DNA from: Barnesiella sp.
GTDB taxonomy: Bacteria; Bacteroidota; Bacteroidia; Bacteroidales; Muribaculaceae
NCBI GenBank assembly: GCA_014801075.1
Contig: JAAVEW010000005.1
Location: forward strand, 35,684 to 99,683
Length of the DNA: 64,000 nucleotides
Direction: 5' to 3'
Below the pieces are notes generated by a model. It was given only the letters and a program-made list of their open reading frames with translations. It was not told the origin of the DNA and ran no database searches. This document shows, in pieces, positions 28,901 to 37,021 of the stretch (position 1 is its first letter; each line of letters starts with the position of its first letter). The position numbers and the translations under genes were made by a program.

Positions 28901-29189
28901 CGCCGTTGGCGTTCATCACAAATATGTCGGTGTTGCCGTGACGGTCGGAGGCAAAGGCTATCTTCTTGCCGTCGGGCGACCATCGGGGAGCGGTTTCGTA
29001 ACTCTCGGAGGTGGTGAGACGGGTGGCCTCGCCGCCTGCGGCGGGCACGGTGTATATGTCACCTTTGTATGTGAATGCGATTTGCTTGCCGTCGGGCGAA
29101 ATCACTGCGTTGCGCAGCCACAACGGGGTCGCTGCCGACAGACCGAGCGCCATCGCACCCGTCATAAATAGGACTACTCTTCTTTTCAT
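25911..29189 (-). CDS. Tricorn-like S41 peptidase with TolB/WD40-type beta-propeller and PDZ domain
   Basis: Many SPDGK(K/Q)(I/V)A(F/Y) propeller repeats; C-terminal 'GAVIDIRWNGGGRLHEDVEVFLSG' S41 core. Confidence 0.93.
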   Translation of the reverse strand: MKRRVVLFMTGAMALGLSAATPLWLRNAVISPDGKQIAFTYKGDIYTVPAAGGEATRLTTSESYETAPRWSPDGKKIAFASDRHGNTDIFVMNANGGTPKRLTSNSAGELPEAFSADGKEIYYSAAVQAPTASAMFPTGRMTQLYAVSVDGGKPRQVLGTPAQALAVTGNDGSFLYQDVKGFENAWRKHHTSSVTRDIWRYDAATGTHKNLTDRAGEDRNPVLSPDGKTVYFLSERNGGTFNVWKAPVDDMSKAVQVTNFKTHPVRFLSQAADGTLAFGYDGELYTLRDGGKPQKVAVAINTEEFPEVERIRVTGRGGALSPDGKQVAYASRGEVFVGSVDHSSVKQITNTAAAEEMPQWHPEGREIVYTSLRDGHYNIYSAKIARDDDPNFSNATLIDEAPLIAADKTERTLPKYSPDGKKLAFIQDRNKLMVMDTKTKKVKQLTDGSTYRYRDGGFDYKWSPDNRWIALEVDDNHHSPYTDIAIINVESGEMTHLTRSGYTDRDPQWAMGGNAIVFLTEKYGMRNHASWGSQDDAMIVFLNRDAYDRFHLDEEDFELRKEADKKSAKDKKKDDADKKDKKDKKDADKKDGDKEENDDDDAIVVELDGIMDRVERLTPFSADLAGAWVDNDGENLYYLMSVEKGYDLWKMDLRDPMPSVAVRIDANGASLHPSADGKTLFISGDKMRKIDAGSDKSTSISSSATMTLDHAAEREAMFDEVYLSEREMFYNKNMHGVDWEAMTKAYRRFLPHINNNYDFSEMLSELLGELNVSHTGSGFRGNEANAITDRTARLGLLYDMNYNGKGLKVEEIITGGPFDNAATKLRPGMIITKINGEEIGDDIDPTTVINNLANKKTLVTIKDPASGADFDEVVKPISAGAEGDLLYNRWVKQRAEDVKRWSNGRLGYVHIESMGDDSFRTLYSDLLGKYNECEGAVIDIRWNGGGRLHEDVEVFLSGDKYFTQVIRGEEVCDMPSRRYNKPTIMLMAEPCYSNAHGTPWVYKNRNLGKLVGMPVPGTMTSVNWVTLQDPSLYFGIPVVGYQLPDGSYLENTQLEPDIKVANSPETIVKGEDTQLRTAVEELLKEIDANKKK

Positions 29190-29240
29190 ATTTTGCAGAA
29201 TTATACTGTAGAATAATTAAATTTCGGAACTATAATGATG

Positions 29241-29248
29241 CAAATATA
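29241..29248 (-). promoter_or_regulatory. -7 box (TAnnTTTG) for the tricorn-like gene
   Basis: CAAATATA on the + strand (TATATTTG on -), about 50 nt upstream of the start codon. Confidence 0.5.
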
Positions 29249-29504
29249 CAACTTTTTCATCTTTTTGCCATGCCATAAAGCCGCTTTCTTTACATTATAT
29301 TATATAAACCTGCGGCTGCATATAGTATATACCTGCGGCTGCGTGCCTTCTTACAACATCATATAACCATACGATGACCGCCGTTAACAATTTTTGTGGC
29401 TGACTCCATTTTGTAATCTCGGCCATTATGGCTATCTTTACGCGCCCATAGTCTGACAACTATAATCTTCTTACTGTAATATATCTAATATCGAAATTTG
29501 TCCA

Positions 29505-29741
29505 ATGTATAACGACATAGAGACCTTCATCACCGATTTGATACGTCAATCAGGCAGTTACGACATAGCCCGCGCAGAGTTCACACGCATTCTGGCCGAC
29601 GACCCGGAGCTAACCATGCAATACAAGGAATGGTGTGAGGAGAACGGCTACACGGAACGCACCGGCTTCGATGAACTCGCTGACAGCCTGAGGGACTCTG
29701 ACGACTCGGTGTGGGACACTTTAAACGACTTTGACGAATGA
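29505..29741 (+). CDS. Small acidic hypothetical protein (78 aa), coupled to aguA
   Basis: MYNDIETFITDLIRQSGSYDIARAEFTRILADDPEL...; stop overlaps the aguA start (ATGA at 29738-29741). Confidence 0.75.
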   Translation: MYNDIETFITDLIRQSGSYDIARAEFTRILADDPELTMQYKEWCEENGYTERTGFDELADSLRDSDDSVWDTLNDFDE

Positions 29742-30799
29742 CAACGACTACAACGTTACACCCCTCCGCCCCGACACGACGCATGCCCGCCGAGTGGGAA
29801 CCCAACGGCGCCGTGCTCATAGCGTGGCCTCACGCCGATACCGACTGGGCCTACATGCTCGATGACGTCACGAAATGCTACATCGACATCGTCCATGCTA
29901 TCGTCGACAGCGGAGCAATCCCCGTAGTGGTGGCGCCCGACATAGCGCTTCCCAAGAAATATCTCGCCGACATCGACGGCTCCCGCATCATATTCTGCCA
30001 GGTAGCCACCAACGATACATGGGCCCGCGACTTCGGCCCTATCACAGTGAAGGATGGAGATACCACGCGCCTGCTCGATTTCTGCTTCAACGGCTGGGGA
30101 TTGAAATTTGCCGCGTGCCTCGACAATCTCATCAACTCCAAACTGTCACGCGCATCGCTCTTCACCGCTCCGCTTGAGAATCATCTCGGCTTCGTGCTCG
30201 AAGGCGGCTCGATAGAGAGCGACGGCTGCGGCACCATACTGACCACCTCGGAGTGTCTGCTCTCGCCCAACCGCAACGGCGACCTCTCACGCGAGCAGGT
30301 CGAGGAGTACCTGTGCAAGGCTCTCGGCGCCCGACGCGTGCTGTGGGTTGACCACGGCTACCTCGCAGGCGACGACACCGACTCCCACATCGACACTCTC
30401 GCACGCCTCGCCCCCGGCGACACTATCCTCTACGTGAAGTGTGACGACCCCTCCGACGAGCACTACGAGCAACTGTCGCTCATGGAGCAGGACCTCATGG
30501 CCATGCGCACAGCCGACGGCCGCCCCTACAATCTCGTAGCGCTACCAATGCCCTCGGCCATCTACGACGAGGATGGCGAGCGTCTCCCCGCCACCTACGC
30601 CAACTTCCTCATCACCGACACGTCGATACTGCTCCCGGTCTACAATCAGCCGGCTAACGACCGCCTGGCCGAGCAGATAATGCAGATAGTATTTCCCGAG
30701 CGCCGCATCATCAAGGTCGATTGCAGCGCGCTTATACGTCAACACGGTTCGCTCCACTGCGTCACAATGCAGCTCCCACGTCAAATTCTTCCTATATGA
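29738..30799 (+). CDS. aguA: Agmatine deiminase
   Basis: PAEWEPNGAVLIAWPHADTDW, NDTWARDFGPI, LEGGSIESDG, WVDHGYLAGDDTDSHIDTLAR. Confidence 0.94.
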   Translation: MTTTTTLHPSAPTRRMPAEWEPNGAVLIAWPHADTDWAYMLDDVTKCYIDIVHAIVDSGAIPVVVAPDIALPKKYLADIDGSRIIFCQVATNDTWARDFGPITVKDGDTTRLLDFCFNGWGLKFAACLDNLINSKLSRASLFTAPLENHLGFVLEGGSIESDGCGTILTTSECLLSPNRNGDLSREQVEEYLCKALGARRVLWVDHGYLAGDDTDSHIDTLARLAPGDTILYVKCDDPSDEHYEQLSLMEQDLMAMRTADGRPYNLVALPMPSAIYDEDGERLPATYANFLITDTSILLPVYNQPANDRLAEQIMQIVFPERRIIKVDCSALIRQHGSLHCVTMQLPRQILPI

Positions 30800-31689
30800 A
30801 AACTCCCGATACACTCAGAACAGGTATAATACAGCAGCACAACACCGGCGACATCGCCGACAACCGCCGCCGCATAGCCGACAAGATACGTCAGCTCGCC
30901 GCCCAAGGCGCACAGCTCATTGTCAATCAGGAACTTCACGACTCGCTCTACTTCTGCCAGACGGAGAACGTCGACGAGTGTAACCTCGCACTCCCGCTCG
31001 ACGACCCTTCCATACTCGCCTACGGCGAACTGGCGCGCGAGCTTGGTGTAGTGATAGTTACCTCAGTGTTTGAGCGTCGCGCTCCCGGTCTGTACCACAA
31101 CACCGCCATAGTGTTCGAGGCCGACGGCAGCGTGGCCGGCAAGTACCGCAAGATGCACATTCCCGACGACCCCGCCTACTACGAGAAGTTCTACTTCACC
31201 CCCGGCGACCTCGGTTTCGCTCCCATCGACACCTCGGTAGGACGTCTCGGTGTGCTCGTATGCTGGGACCAGTGGTACCCCGAAGCCGCCCGCATCATGG
31301 CCCTGTCAGGCGCCGAAATCCTCATCTACCCCACCGCCATCGGCTATGAAAGTTCCGACGCTCCCGAAGAGCAGCGCCGCCAACGCGAGGCATGGATAAC
31401 AGTGCAGCGCGGCCACGCCGTAGCCAACGGTCTCCCCGTTGTGGCGGTCAACCGTGTGGGCCACGAGCCCGACCCATCCGGTGCCACCAACGGCATCTCA
31501 TTCTGGGGCAACAGTTTCGTAGCCGGTCCGCAGGGCGAATTTCTCTACGAAGCACCCACCGACGCCGAGGCCACAGCCATAATCGACATCAACATGCGCC
31601 GCTGCGAGCAGGTGCGCCGCTGGTGGCCCTTCCTCCGCGACCGCCGCATCGATGCCTACTCCCCCATCCTGCGCCGCTTCAACGACTAA
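30796..31689 (+). CDS. aguB: N-carbamoylputrescine amidase
   Basis: Nitrilase fold: NQELHDSLYFCQ, YRKMHIPDDPAYYEKFYFTPGD, VLVCWDQWYPEAAR; ATGA overlap with aguA. Confidence 0.94.
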   Translation: MKTPDTLRTGIIQQHNTGDIADNRRRIADKIRQLAAQGAQLIVNQELHDSLYFCQTENVDECNLALPLDDPSILAYGELARELGVVIVTSVFERRAPGLYHNTAIVFEADGSVAGKYRKMHIPDDPAYYEKFYFTPGDLGFAPIDTSVGRLGVLVCWDQWYPEAARIMALSGAEILIYPTAIGYESSDAPEEQRRQREAWITVQRGHAVANGLPVVAVNRVGHEPDPSGATNGISFWGNSFVAGPQGEFLYEAPTDAEATAIIDINMRRCEQVRRWWPFLRDRRIDAYSPILRRFND

Positions 31690-31775
31690 GCCCCGGCAGG
31701 TAGCTTTAGCTCCGCAAAGGCCTTCACCATAAAGGCCTTGACCTGACCGAAGCCTTCTTCTTAAAGCAATAAGGC

Positions 31776-31841
31776 TTTCACCTTACGACAAACCCCATCG
31801 CTGATTACGCTGTCAGCGATGGGGTTTGTCGTAAGGTGAAA
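31776..31841. repeat. Perfect 29-bp inverted repeat with 8-nt loop
   Basis: TTTCACCTTACGACAAACCCCATCGCTGA-TTACGCTG-TCAGCGATGGGGTTTGTCGTAAGGTGAAA. Confidence 0.95.
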
Positions 31842-31890
31842 TATAAAGCCTGCAAGGCAAAGGCCCTTAAAGAGAAAGAGCTATCGGGCA

Positions 31891-31919
31891 AAAAAAATGC
31901 CTCATCCGAGGCATTTTTT
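31891..31919. terminator. Bidirectional terminator between aguB and the C10 peptidase
   Basis: AAAAAAATGCCTC-ATCC-GAGGCATTTTTT. Confidence 0.9.
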
Positions 31920-31941
31920 ATATAGTAAAAGCGGGAGCAGA

Positions 31942-34758
31942 TTACTTCACTGCTATCTTGGCTACGGTGCGGGTGCCGTTGTCGAGAGTTACCGATACGA
32001 GGTAGATACCTGCGCCGAGCGAGGAGAGGTCGTAGCGGTTGGCGGCGGCGAGCATGCCGGAAGCGGTGTAGATTTCAACCGACTTCACATTCTGACCGTC
32101 GGCGGGCACTACGCGGAGAGTGTCACCCTCAACCCAGATGGCTACAGCGCTCTTGGCTGCCTCGATAAGATCGGCACCGGAAACATCGCCGATAGCTACC
32201 GGCTTCGCATAGAGCGAATAGTTACCCGCGGGAGTCGAAGCCGACGAGGAACCAATCTCGATTACAGCCATGTAGAGACCATCCTCAAGTGAGCTGCCGG
32301 GACGATAGTTGCCTGACAAAGCTACTTTATTACCCGGTTCAAAGGAAGTGGACGACCTCATGTTGACAATCTCGCCGTTGCGGTTGTTGAGCTGACGGAG
32401 TCTTAAATATAAGGTAGTTCTGACAGTCTTGCGACCCACAAGCTCGAGAGAGTAAGGCACTTGCTCGCCCTTGGCAATGTGCTCGGGGAATTCGAACGAA
32501 GTAACGTCGGCCACGATTACATCGCCGTCGTCAACGGTGATTACGAGCGGCTCGTCGAGCGATACCATCTCGGTCATTGAGAAGTCGTCGTTAATCTGAA
32601 GGAAATCAAGAGTATAAGTACCGGGCTCGTTGGCGATAGCACGGCTGAAGATTACGGAAACCGACTTATCATCGACAAAGTTGGCCTCGGCCATCACCAT
32701 GCGGGTTGTCTCACCGGTGGCGGTATTGGTCAGGCGCGACTCAATCTTGGCGGTACCGGGAGCACCGGCATTGCGGAAGTAGGCGGTAACGTAGATGTTC
32801 TCGCCCTGTGTGAGACGGTCGGGCACTGAGGCTGTAGCGTTGTTGACTTGCCATGTGGGGGTTGCCACGAGGCGCGCAACGGGAGCGTCGGGCTTGGCAT
32901 GCACATTGACTTCGGTAGCTTCAAAACCGTTGAGGTCAAAGGGATACTCATTACCGTTGGCTGCTACAAGACCCGAAAGGATATAACGGCCTGCAGTGAT
33001 GTCGGCGCTGACGGGGAAAGTAACATCTACGGTCTCTACGCTCTGGTTGTAGACCGATACCGAAGCTTTGGCATCAAACACAGCCGAGGGGTTGTCGACA
33101 CCGGTGAGGCGCAGGGTAATCTCCGAGATGTCATAGTCGCCCGAAAGGCTTTCAATAGTCACGGTGGCACGACCGTAACCGCCGGCATAGAGGTCGCCGT
33201 CGGTGGTGAACGCCGAGTGCTGCACTACCTCGGGTGCAGGAGTGTGGCGCTCTACAATCGAGATGCTGCCGTTGGTCACCTTGACATTTACGTAGGAGGG
33301 AAGGTTGACGGGGTGACGCAGAATGGTCCAGTCACTGTCGTCGCCCTTGAATACGAAACACATCTGATAGTCACCGTCGGGCACATCGCTTACGTTGCTC
33401 GCCACGCTGCGAAGAGTAATCATCTCCGAGCCTGAGTAACCGTTGGCGAAGCCTTTAAACTGAATATTGTCACCGCCGAGGGTTGCAACAACCTTGCCAT
33501 CCTTGACAAGCGCACCCTCAACGCGGCCGTTGAAAGGCTCTATGTCGATGTTACCCACGAATGTCATCATGGTGAAAGTGTCGCCGAAGGGACCGTCGGC
33601 ACTGCATCGCGAGTCGGCATAGAGAGCATAGTCGCGCTTCGAACCGGGCTGCGCGGGCTGAATACCTGTCACCATATCCTGGCCAAGGTTGTAGCCGCCT
33701 CCGCCACCACCTGCGCCGAGCGACGAGGGGTCGAGATGGTTGATACGGAAATAACCGTTGGAGCTGCCATACCAACCCCAGTTGACGTGGAAGAAATCCT
33801 GCGAGTCATAGCCGTCGAGCACGAAAGCGTGGCCACCGCCACCGTTGTCGCTCGTACCGCCGTAGAACACGGGGCGGCCGGCCGACAGTTCATCCTTAAT
33901 CATGCCCACCCATTCCGATGTGGGATAGTATTCGCGGCGGTGAGAACGCACGGCGTTGTCGTAGCCGAAGTATGTGCGGAGAGCGTAAGGCACGAGCATG
34001 TCATAAGCACCGCTGCCCGCTGCCTCATACTGCATCTCCACGGAGATGCCGAAGTGTGCGGCAAGCGTGGAGTAAGCCTCAGTCTGTGCGGCGGTGACAT
34101 TGTCGGGCACTACAGTGGGCATCAGGTCCCAGTTGTAGGTGGTGCTGCCGAAGTCAGCTGTCAGGGTATTCTTTGACGCGGGGTCGGTATAGGTCTTTGT
34201 GCCCTGTCCTACCGCGGGATAGCTGTAGTGGCGCATAATCTGCGTAGCGGCGCAGGCCACGCAGCCTGTATAGTAGTGGGTAGTGCCGGTAGAGAGGGGT
34301 GTCATGGTGTTGAACGGCGCGTCCTGGCCCCAGGTGATGTCGCCGAGCAGAGGCTCTACCACCACTGTGGGAGCGGAGGCTATCGTCGAACCTGCGGCAT
34401 CGTCGCCCTCGGGCAACGCTTCGTAGGCCGCAGTGTAGAGACGCAGTATGTCGACAAGTCCGTCGGGAGCCGAGGCGAGGTCGATAGCGCCGGCATTGTT
34501 GTAGGCGAGTATGTCGCCGAAACGGTCGTCACCCGACACGATTACGAAGCCGCCACCATCGTAGTTGTAGATATAATAAGGTGACGCCACGTCAGCGTTC
34601 TGCGACTTGGCTACCACTCGGCGGGGCGAGGGGCGGTCAATGCTCTTGCCGGCCATGAAGTCGGCCGCGATGCCTGCTGCCTGCGAGGGATTGATGGTTT
34701 TTGCTCCGGCGGGAACGGCTATGCCGAGCGCCGCGAGCAAATAATAAAATCTTTTCAT
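31942..34758 (-). CDS. C10 (streptopain-like) cysteine peptidase with C-terminal sorting-type domain
   Basis: 'YTGCVACAATQIMRHYSYPAVGQGTKTY', 'GGGHAFVLDGYDSQDFFHVNWGWYGSSNGYFRI'; ends VEIYTASGMLAAANRYDLSSLGAGIYLVSVTLDNGTRTVAKIAVK. Confidence 0.92.
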   Translation of the reverse strand: MKRFYYLLAALGIAVPAGAKTINPSQAAGIAADFMAGKSIDRPSPRRVVAKSQNADVASPYYIYNYDGGGFVIVSGDDRFGDILAYNNAGAIDLASAPDGLVDILRLYTAAYEALPEGDDAAGSTIASAPTVVVEPLLGDITWGQDAPFNTMTPLSTGTTHYYTGCVACAATQIMRHYSYPAVGQGTKTYTDPASKNTLTADFGSTTYNWDLMPTVVPDNVTAAQTEAYSTLAAHFGISVEMQYEAAGSGAYDMLVPYALRTYFGYDNAVRSHRREYYPTSEWVGMIKDELSAGRPVFYGGTSDNGGGGHAFVLDGYDSQDFFHVNWGWYGSSNGYFRINHLDPSSLGAGGGGGGYNLGQDMVTGIQPAQPGSKRDYALYADSRCSADGPFGDTFTMMTFVGNIDIEPFNGRVEGALVKDGKVVATLGGDNIQFKGFANGYSGSEMITLRSVASNVSDVPDGDYQMCFVFKGDDSDWTILRHPVNLPSYVNVKVTNGSISIVERHTPAPEVVQHSAFTTDGDLYAGGYGRATVTIESLSGDYDISEITLRLTGVDNPSAVFDAKASVSVYNQSVETVDVTFPVSADITAGRYILSGLVAANGNEYPFDLNGFEATEVNVHAKPDAPVARLVATPTWQVNNATASVPDRLTQGENIYVTAYFRNAGAPGTAKIESRLTNTATGETTRMVMAEANFVDDKSVSVIFSRAIANEPGTYTLDFLQINDDFSMTEMVSLDEPLVITVDDGDVIVADVTSFEFPEHIAKGEQVPYSLELVGRKTVRTTLYLRLRQLNNRNGEIVNMRSSTSFEPGNKVALSGNYRPGSSLEDGLYMAVIEIGSSSASTPAGNYSLYAKPVAIGDVSGADLIEAAKSAVAIWVEGDTLRVVPADGQNVKSVEIYTASGMLAAANRYDLSSLGAGIYLVSVTLDNGTRTVAKIAVK

Positions 34759-34879
34759 TTAAAGCAGAATTGTTATTTGATTAAATAATATAAATATCGA
34801 ATTAGATACTATTGCAACGAGCATAAAGTAAACTTATAACGTGATATTCACGACAATATTTTATCTCTGCATTATAAAA

Positions 34880-34925
34880 TCCGGAACTTGAATGGTCGAA
34901 AACGGTCGGCCGTTCAAGTCCCGGA
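34880..34925. terminator. Stem-loop 3' of the 34952 gene
   Basis: TCCGG-a-ACTTGAA ... TTCAAGT-c-CCGGA. Confidence 0.65.
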
Positions 34926-34951
34926 ATTATTTTGAAAAAGCTGTTGCTAAA

Positions 34952-36817
34952 TTAGAGGGCGATTTTGGCTACGGTGTTGCCGGCCTTTACAATCACGATG
35001 CCGGTAGCGTTGACACCGAGGGTGGTGACGCCGGGGGCAACGTTGACAGCAGCGAGCTTGCGGCCTGCGAGGTCGTAAACCTCAACGGTAGCGGCAGCAT
35101 CGGCCGATACCTCGAGCATACCGTTGCCGAGCGACTTGAACGATACGGTATCGTCACCGGCTACTGCAACGTTATCAACGCCTGATTTGCTTGAAATAGC
35201 AACCGGCTCAGAAGCTGAAGAGTAAACGTAGACAATTTCGTTGCCGCTTACGGTGGGAGCATAAGCCATAACAGTGATTTCGTAGGAAGCGTTATCCTTA
35301 ACCTCTACCTTGCTTGAATATGAGGGCTCTGCAACATCGTCCTGAGCATAGGTAGTGGTGTTGACATATCCTGCGGGTTTCACCTGTGCGATAGTGATAT
35401 CGTTGAAGAAGTAACGGTAAGAAGTGTTCTCGTCGGCATCCATGATTTTAACCTTCGAGGCAGCAGTACCACCTTCGAGTTCAACGGTATAGGTAGTGAA
35501 ACCTGCTTCGTCAATTTTCAAGTTGACAGGTTCGGTGAAGTTACCTTCGGCATCCTCAAGCTGGAATGAGAGAGTACCTGCGGCTGCATACGCTGTGCCG
35601 TAAACAGTAGCGGCATCGATAATCACAGTGACTTTACCACCGTCGGCCGAGAGGTCGAGCGCGGGGGTTTCAAGGTAGCTTGAACCGGCTGAAGTGTAAG
35701 GAGTAAGACCAATACCACCGTTGTAGTATGCCATGTTGTTGCCGGTCCAACCGGGCTCGTTGAGCAGAGCAAGGTGACGGTCGTAGGCATATTCATAGTC
35801 GAAGGGAGTACCGGTAGTGAAGCAGTCGAAAGGCTCGTTGAGCACGTTGGCAAGACCGGGTTCGGTCAGAGTGGTGTGACAGAACACATTGATAATATAA
35901 CCGGTTGCATCGGCAACGGCATCCCATGAAGCGGTGTAGCTGCCGTCGGCTGCTGCGTCGACCTTAACTACGGGAGTAGCAAGCGATGATACTATCTTCA
36001 CTACTTCAATCTCTTCGGAGTCACCTGACACAGCGTCGTCGTTGGCCGCGCGCACCACGTAGTAGTAGGTAGTCTTCGGGTCGAGACCTTCCACAGTGTA
36101 GTAGATGTAGCTTGCGGTAGCTGTCGCGGGCAATACTTCCTTATTTTCGAGGAACATAGATATGCTGCCGTCGGAATTCTTGCTGTAAACGTCGATGAAA
36201 TATTTGGTGGCACCGCTGACAGTTCTCCAACGTGCTTCAAATGAAGTACCGTCGGCCTTGGTGGGGAGATAGGCGGTGGGGGCTCCGATAAATTCCTTGC
36301 CCTGCTCTATCTTGATGCTCTTGAGGAACATACCGTCGAATACAATGTACGGGCTGATCTGACCGTAGTTGGAGTAAGAGCCTGACGATGTGGGAGTAAT
36401 CATGAACTCTACAGTGGTCCAGTCATCACTATATACCTCTGTGGTAAATGTAGATGAATAACCCCACTGCAGCTGCACCATACCCATATTGGCATTGCGC
36501 AACTTCAGTTCCATCGACACCTTGATGGCACCGTTGGAGGTATCTACTCCGCTGAGATACGGAGTCCTGACGTATGCACCGTCCTTGATGTAAAGCGAAC
36601 CGCCGGCCTGACCGAGATTAGAAGCCGATGAGAGGCCCCAGCCTGAGTATTGGCTTGTAAAGTCTGATGTGAATCTGAACATCTCGGGCGCGTCTTCCGA
36701 GCCTGCTGTCAACTCTGAAAAATCGGCTTCAAGGAGCACGGTCGGCTCAGCCGAAGCGTAACTCACGCCGAGGATAACGGCCGCAGCCGCTGTCAGTTTT
36801 CGTAAAGTTTTTTTCAT
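34952..36817 (-). CDS. Secreted surface protein with Fn3/choice-of-anchor-like modules and C-terminal sorting-type domain
   Basis: Signal peptide; repeated Fn3-like segments; ends VEVYDLAGRKLAAVNVAPGVTTLGVNATGIVIVKAGNTVAKIAL. Confidence 0.75.
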   Translation of the reverse strand: MKKTLRKLTAAAAVILGVSYASAEPTVLLEADFSELTAGSEDAPEMFRFTSDFTSQYSGWGLSSASNLGQAGGSLYIKDGAYVRTPYLSGVDTSNGAIKVSMELKLRNANMGMVQLQWGYSSTFTTEVYSDDWTTVEFMITPTSSGSYSNYGQISPYIVFDGMFLKSIKIEQGKEFIGAPTAYLPTKADGTSFEARWRTVSGATKYFIDVYSKNSDGSISMFLENKEVLPATATASYIYYTVEGLDPKTTYYYVVRAANDDAVSGDSEEIEVVKIVSSLATPVVKVDAAADGSYTASWDAVADATGYIINVFCHTTLTEPGLANVLNEPFDCFTTGTPFDYEYAYDRHLALLNEPGWTGNNMAYYNGGIGLTPYTSAGSSYLETPALDLSADGGKVTVIIDAATVYGTAYAAAGTLSFQLEDAEGNFTEPVNLKIDEAGFTTYTVELEGGTAASKVKIMDADENTSYRYFFNDITIAQVKPAGYVNTTTYAQDDVAEPSYSSKVEVKDNASYEITVMAYAPTVSGNEIVYVYSSASEPVAISSKSGVDNVAVAGDDTVSFKSLGNGMLEVSADAAATVEVYDLAGRKLAAVNVAPGVTTLGVNATGIVIVKAGNTVAKIAL

Positions 36818-36870
36818 GCGAATGGTTTATTGTTTGTTTAATTAATTGATTTCTATACTAATTAACACTG

Positions 36871-36902
36871 CAAAAGTAGTTTAAATATCATTAACGCCCA
36901 AA
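36871..36902 (-). promoter_or_regulatory. Bacteroidetes promoter (TTTG-N20-TAnnTTTG)
   Basis: On the - strand: TTTG (36902-36899), 20-nt spacer, TACTTTTG (36878-36871), upstream of the start at 36817. Confidence 0.65.
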
Positions 36903-36956
36903 TCATTTTGCTTAATAAATATAAAAATATGCATCAAACCGATGGACTTACGCGTT

Positions 36957-37016
36957 TTTATGCACCTCTATGAAACTTTATGCACCTCTATGAAACTTTA
37001 TGCACTGCTATGAAAC
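36957..37016. repeat. 20-bp tandem direct repeat, 3 units
   Basis: TTTATGCACCTCTATGAAAC, TTTATGCACCTCTATGAAAC, TTTATGCACTGCTATGAAAC. Confidence 0.95.
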
Positions 37017-37021
37017 TGTTT

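Noticed and set aside
36957-37016. Possible CRISPR array
   Set aside because: Units are contiguous 20-mers with no unique spacers and no cas genes.
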